Source: a virus
Reading direction: 5' to 3' (one strand)
Virus record (IMG/VR): IMGVR_UViG_3300008267_000121
Span: 1-39,286 of that record
DNA length: 39,286 nucleotides
Positions 1 through 6,762 of this stretch are shown piece after piece (the stretch's first letter is position 1; every line of letters begins with the position of its first letter). The notes under the pieces were generated by a model. That model saw only the letters and a program-made list of their open reading frames with translations. It searched no databases and was not told the origin of the DNA. The position numbers and the translations under genes are program-made.

Positions 1-1
1 G

Positions 2-169
2 GAAAGGGAGCAATCTGAGCGGCAAGAAAAGCTAAGAATTGCTAAGGAGAAGGCTGAACTTGCAAGGCAAGAAGCAGAGCGGCTTCGCCTAAAGCAAATC
101 GAAGATAGCGAAAGGGCTATGCTCTCTTTTCTAAAGAGCAAGTACGAGAGCGGTTATTCAATTACCTGA
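2..169 (+). CDS. C-terminal end of a coiled-coil protein (partial)
   Basis: This frame is open from the left edge and stops at 167-169, giving the last 55 residues of a protein that begins outside the window. The first ~35 residues are almost all E, K, R, Q, A and L in a helix-forming pattern, as in a coiled coil. It ends in a short less-charged tail (SGYSIT). No domain can be named from this piece. Confidence 0.6.
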   Translation, partial: EREQSERQEKLRIAKEKAELARQEAERLRLKQIEDSERAMLSFLKSKYESGYSIT

Positions 170-187
170 AACGCTATAAAAGTCACG

Positions 188-294
188 CCAGTTAGCTACT
201 GGCTAATTGGGACCAGCCCAATGATTGAAATGGAGTAGCTTCCATAAAAAGGTGTGTTAACCGAGCATTATCGGTAAGCCATGACCGCTGGCTT
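188..294 (+). other. Cluster of small hairpins ahead of a small ORF
   Basis: Four short stem-loops follow one another: CCAGT/ACTGG (188-202), ATTGGG/CCCAAT (206-222), ACCGA/TCGGT (260-275) and AAGCCA/TGGCTT (276-294). The last covers the start of the small ORF at 281. No known RNA family is recognised. This may be a structured leader, or it may be chance. Confidence 0.3.
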
Positions 295-412
295 TTCCAT
301 TTGGAAGAAGTTATTTTCAACCGAGCCAAAAGCTGAGACGTTGGAGGTAGCGGCGGTTTTTCTTAATGGTGAGATTACCTATCAATCCATTGGGTCCGGG
401 TTAGTGCAATAA
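281..412 (+). CDS. Small protein, 43 aa, unknown
   Basis: This is an open frame with a plausible protein composition, including LEVAAVFLNGEITYQSIG near the C-terminus. It lies in a stretch that otherwise has no genes (170-557). A GGTAAG just before the ATG is a poor ribosome site, and the start lies inside a predicted hairpin (276-294). No family is recognised. It is included because the codon pattern and composition look like a real small phage protein. Confidence 0.4.
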   Translation: MTAGFSIWKKLFSTEPKAETLEVAAVFLNGEITYQSIGSGLVQ

Positions 413-500
413 GGCATTCAAATGATACTGTTTCACTACTGGTGGTGAGGGTATCTAGTATCTAGCATCTGACAACGAAACCTTGATTTACCTTATTGCA
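405..500. repeat. 10-bp inverted repeat enclosing 76 bases
   Basis: TGCAATAAGG at 405-414 is perfectly complementary to CCTTATTGCA at 491-500. The enclosed bases contain a tandem TATCTAG duplication (about 452-465). The left arm overlaps the stop codon of the 43-aa ORF. The arrangement could form a long-range stem in the transcript. Its role is unknown. Confidence 0.4.
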
Positions 501-515
501 TAGACCTAAAGCACC

Positions 516-538
516 TGGGCAAGTGTCGAAACTGCCCA
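516..538 (+). promoter_or_regulatory. Bulged-A hairpin, copy 1
   Basis: The lower stem is TGGGC/GCCCA. It is followed by a bulged A on the 5' side, a 3-bp upper stem AGT/ACT and the hexaloop GTCGAA. A second copy at 23664-23686 keeps the bulge, upper stem and loop frame but has a compensatory G-C to A-T change in the lower stem. It is followed by a T-rich stretch and a small membrane-protein gene. It could be a protein-binding RNA element or a processing or termination signal. Confidence 0.5.
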
Positions 539-557
539 ATTCTTTTAGAAAGGTTTT

Positions 558-653
558 ATGTCTATAGAAACAATTAGGTTAGGTCTTTCTGTTACGCAGC
601 TGGTTTTGTGTATTGCTTTGCTGGCTCTAGCCATTCGTCAAATGAGGCTTTGA
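558..653 (+). CDS. Single-pass membrane micropeptide, 31 aa
   Basis: The 31-aa protein has one hydrophobic helix (about residues 9-26, rich in L, V, A and I) flanked by a charged N-terminus and a basic end (IRQMRL). AGAAAGG lies 5 bases before the ATG. The gene stops 2 bases before the next ATG, so the two are probably co-translated. No family is recognised. The small size and single helix resemble small phage membrane effectors, but the role is unknown. Confidence 0.55.
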   Translation: MSIETIRLGLSVTQLVLCIALLALAIRQMRL

Positions 654-655
654 TT

Positions 656-844
656 ATGAGTAATTGTAAGTTCTGTAATCTCCAATATAAAGAAGATCGA
701 TTAACTAGTATTCTTACCGCATTGGCAAGTAACCCAGATTTTTTGAAAACTGCTAATTTCCATTATGGTAATGGAAAAGATCCTCCTAGCATGAGGGAAA
801 TTGTAATGGCTCTTTCGGCAGTAGAAGAACTTTGGGGACATTAA
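656..844 (+). CDS. Small CxxC protein, 62 aa
   Basis: The protein begins MSNCKFCNLQY, with a CxxC pair at residues 4-7 that could hold half of a metal site. The rest is helical with no further cysteines. The ATG at 656 is preferred over an upstream GTG because it follows the stop of the micropeptide gene by 2 bases and has GAGG upstream. The function is unknown. Confidence 0.6.
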   Translation: MSNCKFCNLQYKEDRLTSILTALASNPDFLKTANFHYGNGKDPPSMREIVMALSAVEELWGH

Positions 845-909
845 TATCTTCCAGTTAAAAACAGCCCATACCTACAATACTGTAGATGAGTGAAAGGAAT
901 AAATCCGCT

Positions 910-1065
910 ATGGAAAACCTCGACGAGATTGACCTAAACCACCTTCTTGAGTTGGTTCAAGATAAGCTGGAATTCTTTCAGACCCAAGAGGTAACGGATG
1001 ATTTGAATTCAGTATCCGTTCTACGGGATTTGGAACGCAAGATTCTGGAACTTCTAAACGGTTGA
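910..1065 (+). CDS. Small acidic helical protein, 51 aa
   Basis: This open frame begins MENLDEIDLNHLLELVQ and continues as an acidic, leucine-rich, mostly helical protein. AAAGGA lies about 13 bases before the ATG. It sits between two other small genes on the same strand. No family is recognised. The amphipathic pattern suggests helix packing or oligomerisation. Confidence 0.55.
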   Translation: MENLDEIDLNHLLELVQDKLEFFQTQEVTDDLNSVSVLRDLERKILELLNG

Positions 1066-1089
1066 CAATAGAAAGATTTAAATCATATC

Positions 1090-1290
1090 ATGAATACTAT
1101 TAAAACAATTGAAGCACTATCTGACTTAATTGAACAATTTATCCTTTCAGGAGATTTTAAAGAGCTTTATCCTGGTCTAAATGATATTTCTGGAACGCGG
1201 AGAGATCAAAATGGCGATCTGCTTGTTGATTTTGTAGAAGCGGGTCAACCAGAAATGTTAACTATTCGCATTTCATTTTCAAAGATCTAG
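1090..1290 (+). CDS. Hypothetical protein, 66 aa
   Basis: This small protein has a helical N-terminal half and a possible beta C-terminal half ending LTIRISFSKI. No ribosome site is obvious. No family is recognised. It is followed by a ~100-base spacer with a 30-base palindrome before the glycosyltransferase gene. Confidence 0.5.
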   Translation: MNTIKTIEALSDLIEQFILSGDFKELYPGLNDISGTRRDQNGDLLVDFVEAGQPEMLTIRISFSKI

Positions 1291-1334
1291 GGTAGAGCTA
1301 CAAATTATAGCTAAAGACAATCTATCCTATTAGA

Positions 1335-1364
1335 TTACATAATATTAAATTTAATATTATGTAA
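1335..1364. repeat. 30-base perfect palindrome
   Basis: The sequence reads TTACATAATATTAAA and then its exact complement. It would form a 15-bp AT-only cruciform or hairpin with no loop. It lies in the spacer before the glycosyltransferase gene and is followed by an AT-rich tract. It could be a weak terminator for the upstream small genes or an operator for the downstream one. Confidence 0.5.
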
Positions 1365-1394
1365 ATAAAATTATATTTAAGGAAGCGCTATAAT

Positions 1395-2006
1395 ATGCAA
1401 GAAATGATTACTTTTATTATACCAACAATAGGTAGAGAAACCATTCTGCGAACCATTAATTCCTTGCTTAACCAATCAGATCCTAATTGGAAGGCTATAG
1501 TAGTTTGTGATGGAATTCCTAATATTTCTTTTGGAGACTCAAGAATTTCTTCTATCCAGATTGAAAAAACTGGAATTAAGAATCATGCCGGGGCAGTTAG
1601 AAATTTTGGAATGAAAATGGCAGCTACGGAATGGATTGCCTTTGTCGATGACGATGATTCTCTATCTTCAGATTACATTAATAAATTCAAAGAAGAATTA
1701 TTCCTAAATCCTGATACTGATTGTGTTATCTTTAGAATGAAAGATGGGATAAGGGGCATACTACCGCCTGAAAAATCAAATAATTTTATAAAAAATTATG
1801 TAGGAATTAGCTTTGCGGTTAAGAAAAGTTTAGCGGTTGAATTTGAACCATCTGGGGCAGAAGATTTCTTTTATTTAGATAAGATTAGAAATCTTAAAAA
1901 GAAAATGGTTATTTCACCCTATGTTACCTATTTTGTTAGAACTTCTCCTAATAAGAAACTAGAAAAATTAATGCTAAAAAGAATTATAATCAATAAATTA
2001 AAATAA
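1395..2006 (+). CDS. Family 2 glycosyltransferase
   Basis: This protein has the GT-A fold signature of family 2 glycosyltransferases. The N-terminal strand is ITFIIPTIGR, followed by a helix with the usual SLLNQ pattern and the metal/sugar-nucleotide site VDDDD (about residues 77-81). Such enzymes move a sugar from a nucleotide sugar to an acceptor. In phages they modify DNA bases, capsid proteins or host surface glycans, and the acceptor cannot be told here. At 203 aa it is short and is probably a catalytic domain only. AAGGA lies about 12 bases before the ATG. It is AT-rich and stands alone between small genes and the MORN-like array. Confidence 0.85.
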   Translation: MQEMITFIIPTIGRETILRTINSLLNQSDPNWKAIVVCDGIPNISFGDSRISSIQIEKTGIKNHAGAVRNFGMKMAATEWIAFVDDDDSLSSDYINKFKEELFLNPDTDCVIFRMKDGIRGILPPEKSNNFIKNYVGISFAVKKSLAVEFEPSGAEDFFYLDKIRNLKKKMVISPYVTYFVRTSPNKKLEKLMLKRIIINKLK

Positions 2007-2068
2007 TACTAATTATTTTTTTATTAGAGGCATAATTTTACAATGCTCACTAAAGATATGGTAAAGGC

Positions 2069-2476
2069 ATGAAAGATAATCTTCTCAGGAAAGAGACTTC
2101 TAATAATGGTACCGTCAGGTATTTTCTAGACGATGAACTTCATCGAGAAGATGGTCCAGCCGTAGAATATGCAAATGGCTCTAACATGTGGTACGTTTAC
2201 GGTGAACGTCATAGAGAAGATGGTCCAGCCGTAGAATTTTCAGATGGCGAAAGGCGTTGGTATCGTCACGGTAATCTTCATCGAGAAAATGGTCCTGCCG
2301 TAGAGTTTCCGGCTGGAATCAAATATTGGTATTTAAATGATAAGCCGCACCGAGAAGATGGTCCAGCTGTAGAATATACAAATGGCTCTAAGTGGTGGTA
2401 CTATGACGGAGAGTACATTGAATGTTCATCCCAAGAGGAATTTAAGAAGTTAATTAAATTAAAAATTCTATGGTAA
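2069..2476 (+). CDS. MORN-like repeat protein, four repeats
   Basis: The 135-aa protein is built from about four ~23-aa repeats of the form HREDGPA(V)E(Y/F)xxGxxxWYxxG, followed by a short tail. This is the MORN-variant (MORN_2/YwqK-like) repeat, common in large phages and giant viruses, where it forms a beta-rich stack. No enzymatic role is known. It is the first of three tandem paralogues, with a fourth at 22782. It shares its start context (GGTAAAG, then ATGAAAGATAATCT) with the next gene, which shows recent duplication. Confidence 0.85.
   Translation: MKDNLLRKETSNNGTVRYFLDDELHREDGPAVEYANGSNMWYVYGERHREDGPAVEFSDGERRWYRHGNLHRENGPAVEFPAGIKYWYLNDKPHREDGPAVEYTNGSKWWYYDGEYIECSSQEEFKKLIKLKILW
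2141..2391 (+). repeat. Near-identical DNA repeat units inside the MORN-like gene
   Basis: The 44 bases at 2141-2184 recur at 2348-2391 with only a few substitutions. Each encodes one HREDGPAVEY unit followed by TNG or ANG. Such close DNA identity within a gene points to recent repeat expansion. Confidence 0.7.
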
Positions 2477-2517
2477 TTTTATGAGCAATTCTTACGCTAG
2501 AGTAGTTTGGTAAAGTC

Positions 2518-2787
2518 ATGAAAGATAATCTACCGGAAAAAGAAATTGATATTCATGGTACCATAAGCTATCGCTTAAATGGCAAATTCCATAGAGAAGA
2601 TGGTCCAGCCAAGAAATTTATTTCAGGAACCGAGTTTTGGTTAGTAGATGGTAATTATCATAGAATGGATGGTCCTGCCGTCAGTTATGCAAATGGATAT
2701 CAAGAATGGTGGATTCTTGGAAGAAGATTGAGTTGTAGAAATCAGGATGAATTTGAAAGACTAATTAAGCTAAGATCTTTGTGGTAG
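2518..2787 (+). CDS. MORN-like repeat protein, two repeats
   Basis: This 89-aa paralogue of the preceding gene has two clear repeats (FHREDGPA and YHRMDGPA) and the same tail, ending ...QDEFERLIKLRSLW. The start region is almost identical to that of its upstream neighbour. It appears to be a shortened duplicate. The function is unknown and the repeats form a beta structure. Confidence 0.8.
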   Translation: MKDNLPEKEIDIHGTISYRLNGKFHREDGPAKKFISGTEFWLVDGNYHRMDGPAVSYANGYQEWWILGRRLSCRNQDEFERLIKLRSLW

Positions 2788-2811
2788 CTCTCGGAACAAA
2801 ACAGATTTATT

Positions 2812-3084
2812 ATGAGCGACGATTTAATTATTAAAGAGATTGACGAAGAGGGCATCGTTAGATACTATCTTAATGGTGAGTTACATAGATTAGATGGTCC
2901 TGCCGAAGAACATCCTAATGGTGATAGATGGTGGTACATTGATGGTAGACTTCATCGAGAAGATGGTCCAGCTTTAGAATATGTCCAAGATGGATATTCC
3001 TACTGGTACTACGATGGGTTTTTGCTAGACGTTTCTTCTCAGGAAGAATTCGAAAGATTCTTAAAGCTAAGGTTTCTCCTCTGA
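2812..3084 (+). CDS. MORN-like repeat protein, two repeats
   Basis: This is the third tandem MORN-like protein, 90 aa, with repeats LHRLDGPA and LHREDGPA and the conserved tail SSQEEFERFLKLRFLL. It is 24 bases from its upstream paralogue. The shared tail in all three suggests a common ending domain or docking helix. The function is unknown. Confidence 0.8.
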   Translation: MSDDLIIKEIDEEGIVRYYLNGELHRLDGPAEEHPNGDRWWYIDGRLHREDGPALEYVQDGYSYWYYDGFLLDVSSQEEFERFLKLRFLL

Positions 3085-3093
3085 GCTTAATTT

Positions 3094-3109
3094 AATTTGT
3101 GAGCTATAC
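3094..3109 (+). promoter_or_regulatory. 16-base promoter-like motif, copy A
   Basis: The sequence is AATTTGTGAGCTATAC, matching the consensus AWTTTGTNMSCYATAC. It is followed by CTGCGCCATAAGTGAGGC, with a small GCC/GGC hairpin. It lies 50 bases before the gene at 3160. It is one of seven intergenic copies, all on the + strand. There is no -35 box at a sigma-70 spacing. Confidence 0.65.
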
Positions 3110-3159
3110 CCCCTGCGCCATAAGTGAGGCTGGTAACTAGCAGCTAGGAGAAAAAAGCG

Positions 3160-3501
3160 ATGAATATTCCCCGATCTTATAATGAAGCTCGTCTCCTTCT
3201 CGCAGATAGGGCGGAGAGAAATATTAAAGGAAAGCGCAATACTCGATTGGTTCGTGATGGAAAAGATATTCATCTTCGATACCATTCAACTAGCGTAGTA
3301 ACTTTTCACAATGATGGTAGCCTGACTCTCCGAAACGGAGGTTGGCAATCAAAAACTACCAAGAGCCGAATCAATGATGCTCTGGGAAGTTATGGTCATG
3401 TTTTTCAGCGCAATTGGAATTGGTTTATCTCTATTCTAAATTGCCGTGAAGTATCTTTTGAGAGTGGAATGAGAATTAGCAAATTGGATGCATTTCTTTG
3501 A
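3160..3501 (+). CDS. Conserved phage protein of unknown function, 113 aa
   Basis: The segment YHSTSVVTFHNDGSLTLRNGGW followed by TTKSRIN is a pattern I recognise from many phage hypothetical proteins, in which a Y-H-x-T strand pair precedes a GGW-x-T-x-T-T-K-x-R-I motif. No function is known. AGGAGAAAAAAGCG precedes the ATG and gives a strong ribosome site. Promoter copy A is directly upstream. Codon use is less A/T-biased than in the glycosyltransferase before it. Confidence 0.75.
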   Translation: MNIPRSYNEARLLLADRAERNIKGKRNTRLVRDGKDIHLRYHSTSVVTFHNDGSLTLRNGGWQSKTTKSRINDALGSYGHVFQRNWNWFISILNCREVSFESGMRISKLDAFL

Positions 3502-3513
3502 TTATGGTGAATT

Positions 3514-3687
3514 ATGTCAATGATTAAAAAGACTTGTGATTCTTGTAAGAAGTTTCGAAAAGACATTCGTCAAGTCGGAAATGAATTCTATCAGTGTTTT
3601 CTTTGTCGAAAAGAAAAGGAGCGTGGTAGATATTGGTCCCATGACCATAACAATTATTTTTCATACATCCATTGTTATTTTGAGTGA
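3514..3687 (+). CDS. Small zinc-ribbon-like protein, 57 aa
   Basis: CDSC (residues 8-11) and CFLC (residues 28-31) make a CxxC...CxxC pair about 16 residues apart, the usual spacing of a small zinc ribbon. The tail is rich in H, N and Y. It starts 12 bases after the previous gene. It probably binds zinc and possibly nucleic acid. No family is recognised. Confidence 0.65.
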   Translation: MSMIKKTCDSCKKFRKDIRQVGNEFYQCFLCRKEKERGRYWSHDHNNYFSYIHCYFE

Positions 3688-3699
3688 GGTTTAGGAAAA

Positions 3700-3912
3700 A
3701 TGTCCTTTATGATGAATAGTACCGTTCGTTGTGATAAGGTTACTACCGGATACGTTGTTATTTCTACCGGCGAACTAGATTCTCACGTTTTTGTCTCTGA
3801 CAGTAATGGAAGGGCATTGAGCCTTCAGCCTCTAGATTCTAGGTATTTTGGTGACGGTGATAACGATTTGCTCATCCACAATGAGCTGCGTGATAAGTGG
3901 CGGGATGATTGA
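3700..3912 (+). CDS. Hypothetical protein, 70 aa
   Basis: This small, probably beta-rich protein has an acidic C-terminal region (GDGDNDLLIHNELRDKWRDD). AGGAAAA lies directly before the ATG. It is likely co-transcribed with the two genes upstream from promoter copy A. The function is unknown. Confidence 0.65.
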   Translation: MSFMMNSTVRCDKVTTGYVVISTGELDSHVFVSDSNGRALSLQPLDSRYFGDGDNDLLIHNELRDKWRDD

Positions 3913-3967
3913 TGTTATATAAAATGGATACTTTTTGACTGATACAGTCATTTAGGATAAATTATTT

Positions 3968-4333
3968 ATGGAATATAACCGCGTTTCTCTGGCTATTAAG
4001 CGAGCTGCGCTTAAACTTTTCGTTGAACTCCATTCTCAAAATTTTACAGATCTAGTGTCCAAGTCATCAGAGTTTGATATGAACTCTGATAGTGTATTTA
4101 TTTTTTGGAGACACGTTAAGTGGTTCGGAGAAGCTCCATTTGTTAATGAGCTTAGGTTCTTTCTAAATGGCTTAGAGGAAGAAAATTATCATTTGTTCCG
4201 ATTGGGAAAGAAAATGGACGATATTGAAGAAGCCGGAACCTATTCAGATCCTAATTGGAACCTATCCGTTATTAGAGAAATTGAGTTTGATTCACATCTT
4301 GGAGAAGATGTTACCTTGGATAATTTTCTATGA
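3968..4333 (+). CDS. Family C small protein (C1)
   Basis: This 121-aa protein is the most divergent member of a local six-member family. The family pattern is an N-terminal hydrophobic strand (here VSLAIKRAAL), a D-S-hydrophobic-F/I-x-W strand (SVFIFW), an N-P-W or P-N-W near residue 95 and a C-terminal end of the type GxxxxLxxFL. AGGATAAATTATTT precedes the ATG. It overlaps the next family member by ATGA. No known family is recognised. Confidence 0.7.
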   Translation: MEYNRVSLAIKRAALKLFVELHSQNFTDLVSKSSEFDMNSDSVFIFWRHVKWFGEAPFVNELRFFLNGLEEENYHLFRLGKKMDDIEEAGTYSDPNWNLSVIREIEFDSHLGEDVTLDNFL

Positions 4334-4785
4334 TGCGTAATCTTCCCAAATACAAGTCACAGGCAAAGACATCTTCAGAAGCCTCAGAGGAAACTGAAAA
4401 CAACAATAGCCCTTATTACAGGGACGTTGTTCTGGTAACTACTGAGTTTGCTTTTAAGAAGGCTTTGGAAGATAACTTAGAAATTTTTCAGAAGCTATGC
4501 TCAGTGGTAAATAGCTTTAAGCGTTATGACGATAAGGTTTTTCTCTATTGGGAAAGTCTTTCATGGCTCTCTTATGAGGATGAGTTCAATTCTCTTTTTA
4601 GTTATTTTATGAATGGTCATTGCCATTTTCCATGGGACAATTTCATCTTCCACCTTCTAGGAGAGGATCTAACAGACCATCAGGATATTGGCGGAATGTT
4701 TAATAATCCGTGGAATACCAATGGCTATAAGACTATTCAGTATACTTGTAACAAGGGTAAGGAAGCTCTAAAGTACTTTATTTAA
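4330..4785 (+). CDS. Family C small protein (C2)
   Basis: This 151-aa member of the local family carries an extra ~27-residue S/E/N-rich N-terminus. After that, DVVLVTTEFAFKKAL matches the family's first strand and helix, KVFLYW the second strand, and NNPW...GKEALKYFI the C-terminal signature. It overlaps C1 by 4 bases, so translation is coupled. The function is unknown. Confidence 0.7.
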   Translation: MMRNLPKYKSQAKTSSEASEETENNNSPYYRDVVLVTTEFAFKKALEDNLEIFQKLCSVVNSFKRYDDKVFLYWESLSWLSYEDEFNSLFSYFMNGHCHFPWDNFIFHLLGEDLTDHQDIGGMFNNPWNTNGYKTIQYTCNKGKEALKYFI

Positions 4786-4809
4786 CATTAATTTAAATTT
4801 GAGCATTTG

Positions 4810-4866
4810 TAAGCCATTTATCAGCTAATAATTTAATAATTTATTATGAAAAGCATAAATGGCTTA
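4810..4866 (+). promoter_or_regulatory. 12-bp hairpin holding the transglycosylase start codon
   Basis: TAAGCCATTTAT (4810-4821) pairs perfectly with ATAAATGGCTTA (4855-4866). The 33-base loop contains the ATG at 4846 and a CTAATAA box ending 14 bases before it. The 3' arm is coding sequence. There is no Shine-Dalgarno sequence. A transcript starting inside the loop would lack the 5' arm and be open for translation. Confidence 0.6.
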
Positions 4867-5562
4867 TTAAAATTAGCACAAGACTTTGAAACTAAATCTT
4901 CTGATAAAAAAGAAACAATTGCTGCGGTTCCCGGAATAGAAAGAACAACTCCTGAATTTAGAAAAAAGTTATTACAAATTTGTAATAACTTAGGAACCAA
5001 TGCTGATTGGATTGCTGCAGTTATGTCCAATGAAACCAAGCAAACATTTAGTCCTCAAATTTCTGGAGGAAAAACACCAACTACTGGCGCTGTAGGTTTA
5101 ATACAATTCATGCCATTCACAGCTGCCAAGCTGTTTGGCTTTAAGGAGCCAATTGAAGGTAAGGCTACTCAAGCTGAATGGAAAGCTTGGAGTAAAGCCT
5201 GCAAAGAATCTAGACAAAAAATGTCTGAAATGGATGCTGTAAGTCAATTAGATTATGTTGAAAAGTTTTATTCCCCCTATAAAGGTAGACTAAAATCTTT
5301 AGAGGACGTTTACATGGTAGCATTTTTACCGGATACGGTTGGTAAACCATCGCCCATAGCCGCAGAGAAGGATTCAAAAAATCCTTATTTGGCAAGCGTT
5401 TATAGATCAAACCCCAGCTTTGATCCAAATAAAACAGGAGTTATACTTAAAAGTCAAGTTGCAGCTTCCGCTCAATCAGCTTTAAATGCTGCTAAGGGAA
5501 AAAGAATATCCGTTAACGATGACACCATCTACGACTCAAGGAGTCAAAATATTAAAAAATAA
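4846..5562 (+). CDS. Lytic transglycosylase-like (lysozyme-fold) protein
   Basis: The 238-aa protein has the layout of a soluble lytic transglycosylase. The segment DWIAAVMSNET puts a candidate catalytic Glu at residue 63, and TTGAVGLIQFMP (about 79-90) is the family's G-L-x-Q-F/M-M-P motif. Such enzymes cleave peptidoglycan between MurNAc and GlcNAc. In phages they often ride in the virion and open the wall during DNA entry. The N-terminus (INGLLKLAQDF) resembles that of the family A proteins, and like them the gene lacks a Shine-Dalgarno sequence and starts in a hairpin. Flanking genes belong to family C. The lytic role is well supported by motifs, the virion location is inferred. Confidence 0.75.
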   Translation: MKSINGLLKLAQDFETKSSDKKETIAAVPGIERTTPEFRKKLLQICNNLGTNADWIAAVMSNETKQTFSPQISGGKTPTTGAVGLIQFMPFTAAKLFGFKEPIEGKATQAEWKAWSKACKESRQKMSEMDAVSQLDYVEKFYSPYKGRLKSLEDVYMVAFLPDTVGKPSPIAAEKDSKNPYLASVYRSNPSFDPNKTGVILKSQVAASAQSALNAAKGKRISVNDDTIYDSRSQNIKK

Positions 5563-5576
5563 TTTTTTATTAAATT

Positions 5577-5948
5577 ATGAGTTATTTTTATATGGTTTGC
5601 AAGCGAGATTTTTTTGCTAAAATGATACGAGAAAATATTGCCTTGCATCAAAGACTTGTCTTTTTGGTAGATAAAATTTTTTCTCATGAAGATAAGCTCC
5701 TTATTATCTATAGTAAGAATGTAAACAGCGTTCTTGCACCTTTTGTATTTAGCTCTCTCAATAAAGATAATAGTCATTATGAAAATTATTGCTTGAGAGG
5801 GGTAAATATGGATTATGGTTATCTGGAGACAGATCCTTGGAATCCAAAGTTTGATACCGACAACGTAGACTATCACTTTGCAACAAGGCACCCCAAGTTC
5901 ACTTTTACCCCTGCCGGTAAAGAATTAAGCATTAATATCTTTTTATAG
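5577..5948 (+). CDS. Family C small protein (C3)
   Basis: This 123-aa family member begins MVCKRDFFAKMI after four residues, then has DKLLIIY, then ETDPWNP, and ends GKELSINIFL. It lies directly downstream of the transglycosylase-like gene and 10 bases before C4. There is no clear ribosome site. The function is unknown. Confidence 0.7.
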   Translation: MSYFYMVCKRDFFAKMIRENIALHQRLVFLVDKIFSHEDKLLIIYSKNVNSVLAPFVFSSLNKDNSHYENYCLRGVNMDYGYLETDPWNPKFDTDNVDYHFATRHPKFTFTPAGKELSINIFL

Positions 5949-5958
5949 AAAATTAATT

Positions 5959-6342
5959 ATGAGCAATGTTGCTGCCGTATTGATTTGTAAAAGAAATTTT
6001 ATTTTAGGAATACTATCTAATAATCAGGGGCAGACATTTTTGCTAAAAAATGTAGAACAAATCCTTATGGATAAGGATAAATTTTTATTTTATTATAAAA
6101 TAGAGGCTGATGAAACAATTTATTTTCTCAACTTCATGCACTACTTGAAGTCATTAAGTAATACAGATCCCCATTCAGATCCCCATTTTAAGCTAATGAC
6201 CAATCATTATCAGTTAGGGTGCCTAGATGTAAATCCCTGGGATCCGGTTATCTTAAAAAGAGACCTTGATTCAGGTCAAACAGAGTGGTATGTGGACCTT
6301 ATATTAACTGGCAAAGAAATAGAATTAAAATCTTTTTACTGA
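5959..6342 (+). CDS. Family C small protein (C4)
   Basis: This 127-aa protein closely matches C3 in layout. LICKRNFILGIL is at the N-terminus, DKFLFYY follows, DVNPWDP lies near residue 93, and the end is GKEIELKSFY. It belongs to the run of four family C genes around the transglycosylase-like gene. The function is unknown. Confidence 0.75.
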   Translation: MSNVAAVLICKRNFILGILSNNQGQTFLLKNVEQILMDKDKFLFYYKIEADETIYFLNFMHYLKSLSNTDPHSDPHFKLMTNHYQLGCLDVNPWDPVILKRDLDSGQTEWYVDLILTGKEIELKSFY

Positions 6343-6347
6343 GGAAT

Positions 6348-6692
6348 ATGTTTAACAATCCCAATCTGGAAATTCCAAGAAATAAACAAGAGCAATCTTT
6401 TTTTGATAGAGTTACTATTGGCGATATTCTGGTAGCTATTAGACCAAACTGCAGAGAAATTACTTCATTCAATACCAATAACCTAAAAGACCCTGACAGT
6501 CATTATTTTTTTGACGTTATCCTTTTTAAGGATAACAAGGTAATCCATGTTGACAGAGATCCGGTATTGAATAAGTTTAGCTGGAGTCTTTACTGGGTTA
6601 ATAGCTACTATGCTGTAAATGTTCCAAGAAAGCTAACCTTTCAAATGCAAAAAGACTTGCAAACAGTATCTGACCTAAGCTGCTTCATGTAA
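6348..6692 (+). CDS. Family B small protein (B1)
   Basis: This 114-aa protein belongs to a second local family whose pattern is a strand such as ILVAIRP, a D/E-V-hydrophobic strand (YFFDVILF), then F-S/E-W-S-x-Y-W (FSWSLYW) and a C-terminal helix ending D-x-x-x-h-S-x-L-x-x-F. The ATG at 6348 is chosen because GAGG precedes it and it avoids overlap with C4. The function is unknown. Confidence 0.7.
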   Translation: MFNNPNLEIPRNKQEQSFFDRVTIGDILVAIRPNCREITSFNTNNLKDPDSHYFFDVILFKDNKVIHVDRDPVLNKFSWSLYWVNSYYAVNVPRKLTFQMQKDLQTVSDLSCFM

Positions 6693-6716
6693 AGAAACTT
6701 AGGTAATTGTCATTAT

Positions 6717-6732
6717 AATTTGTTACCCATAC
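6717..6732 (+). promoter_or_regulatory. 16-base promoter-like motif, copy B
   Basis: AATTTGTTACCCATAC is followed by TCTGCGTGCCTATAGTGTAAGG, which shares CCTATAGTGT with the leader of copy C. It lies 30 bases before the gene at 6763, with AAGGAGCGAAGA as the ribosome site. Confidence 0.65.
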
Positions 6733-6762
6733 TCTGCGTGCCTATAGTGTAAGGAGCGAAGA

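Noticed and set aside
170-540. Possible tmRNA or other known RNA
   Set aside because: No tRNA-like ends, no tag reading frame ending in ALAA and no recognisable conserved core.
4804-4819. Apparent further copy of the 16-base motif (CATTTGTAAGCCATTT) before the transglycosylase gene
   Set aside because: The last two positions fail, the GC-rich leader is missing, and the bases are explained by the 12-bp start-codon hairpin.
5544-5891. Reverse-strand reading frame of 115 codons
   Set aside because: It lies inside family C gene C3, has no ribosome site and an atypical composition, and C3 matches paralogues.
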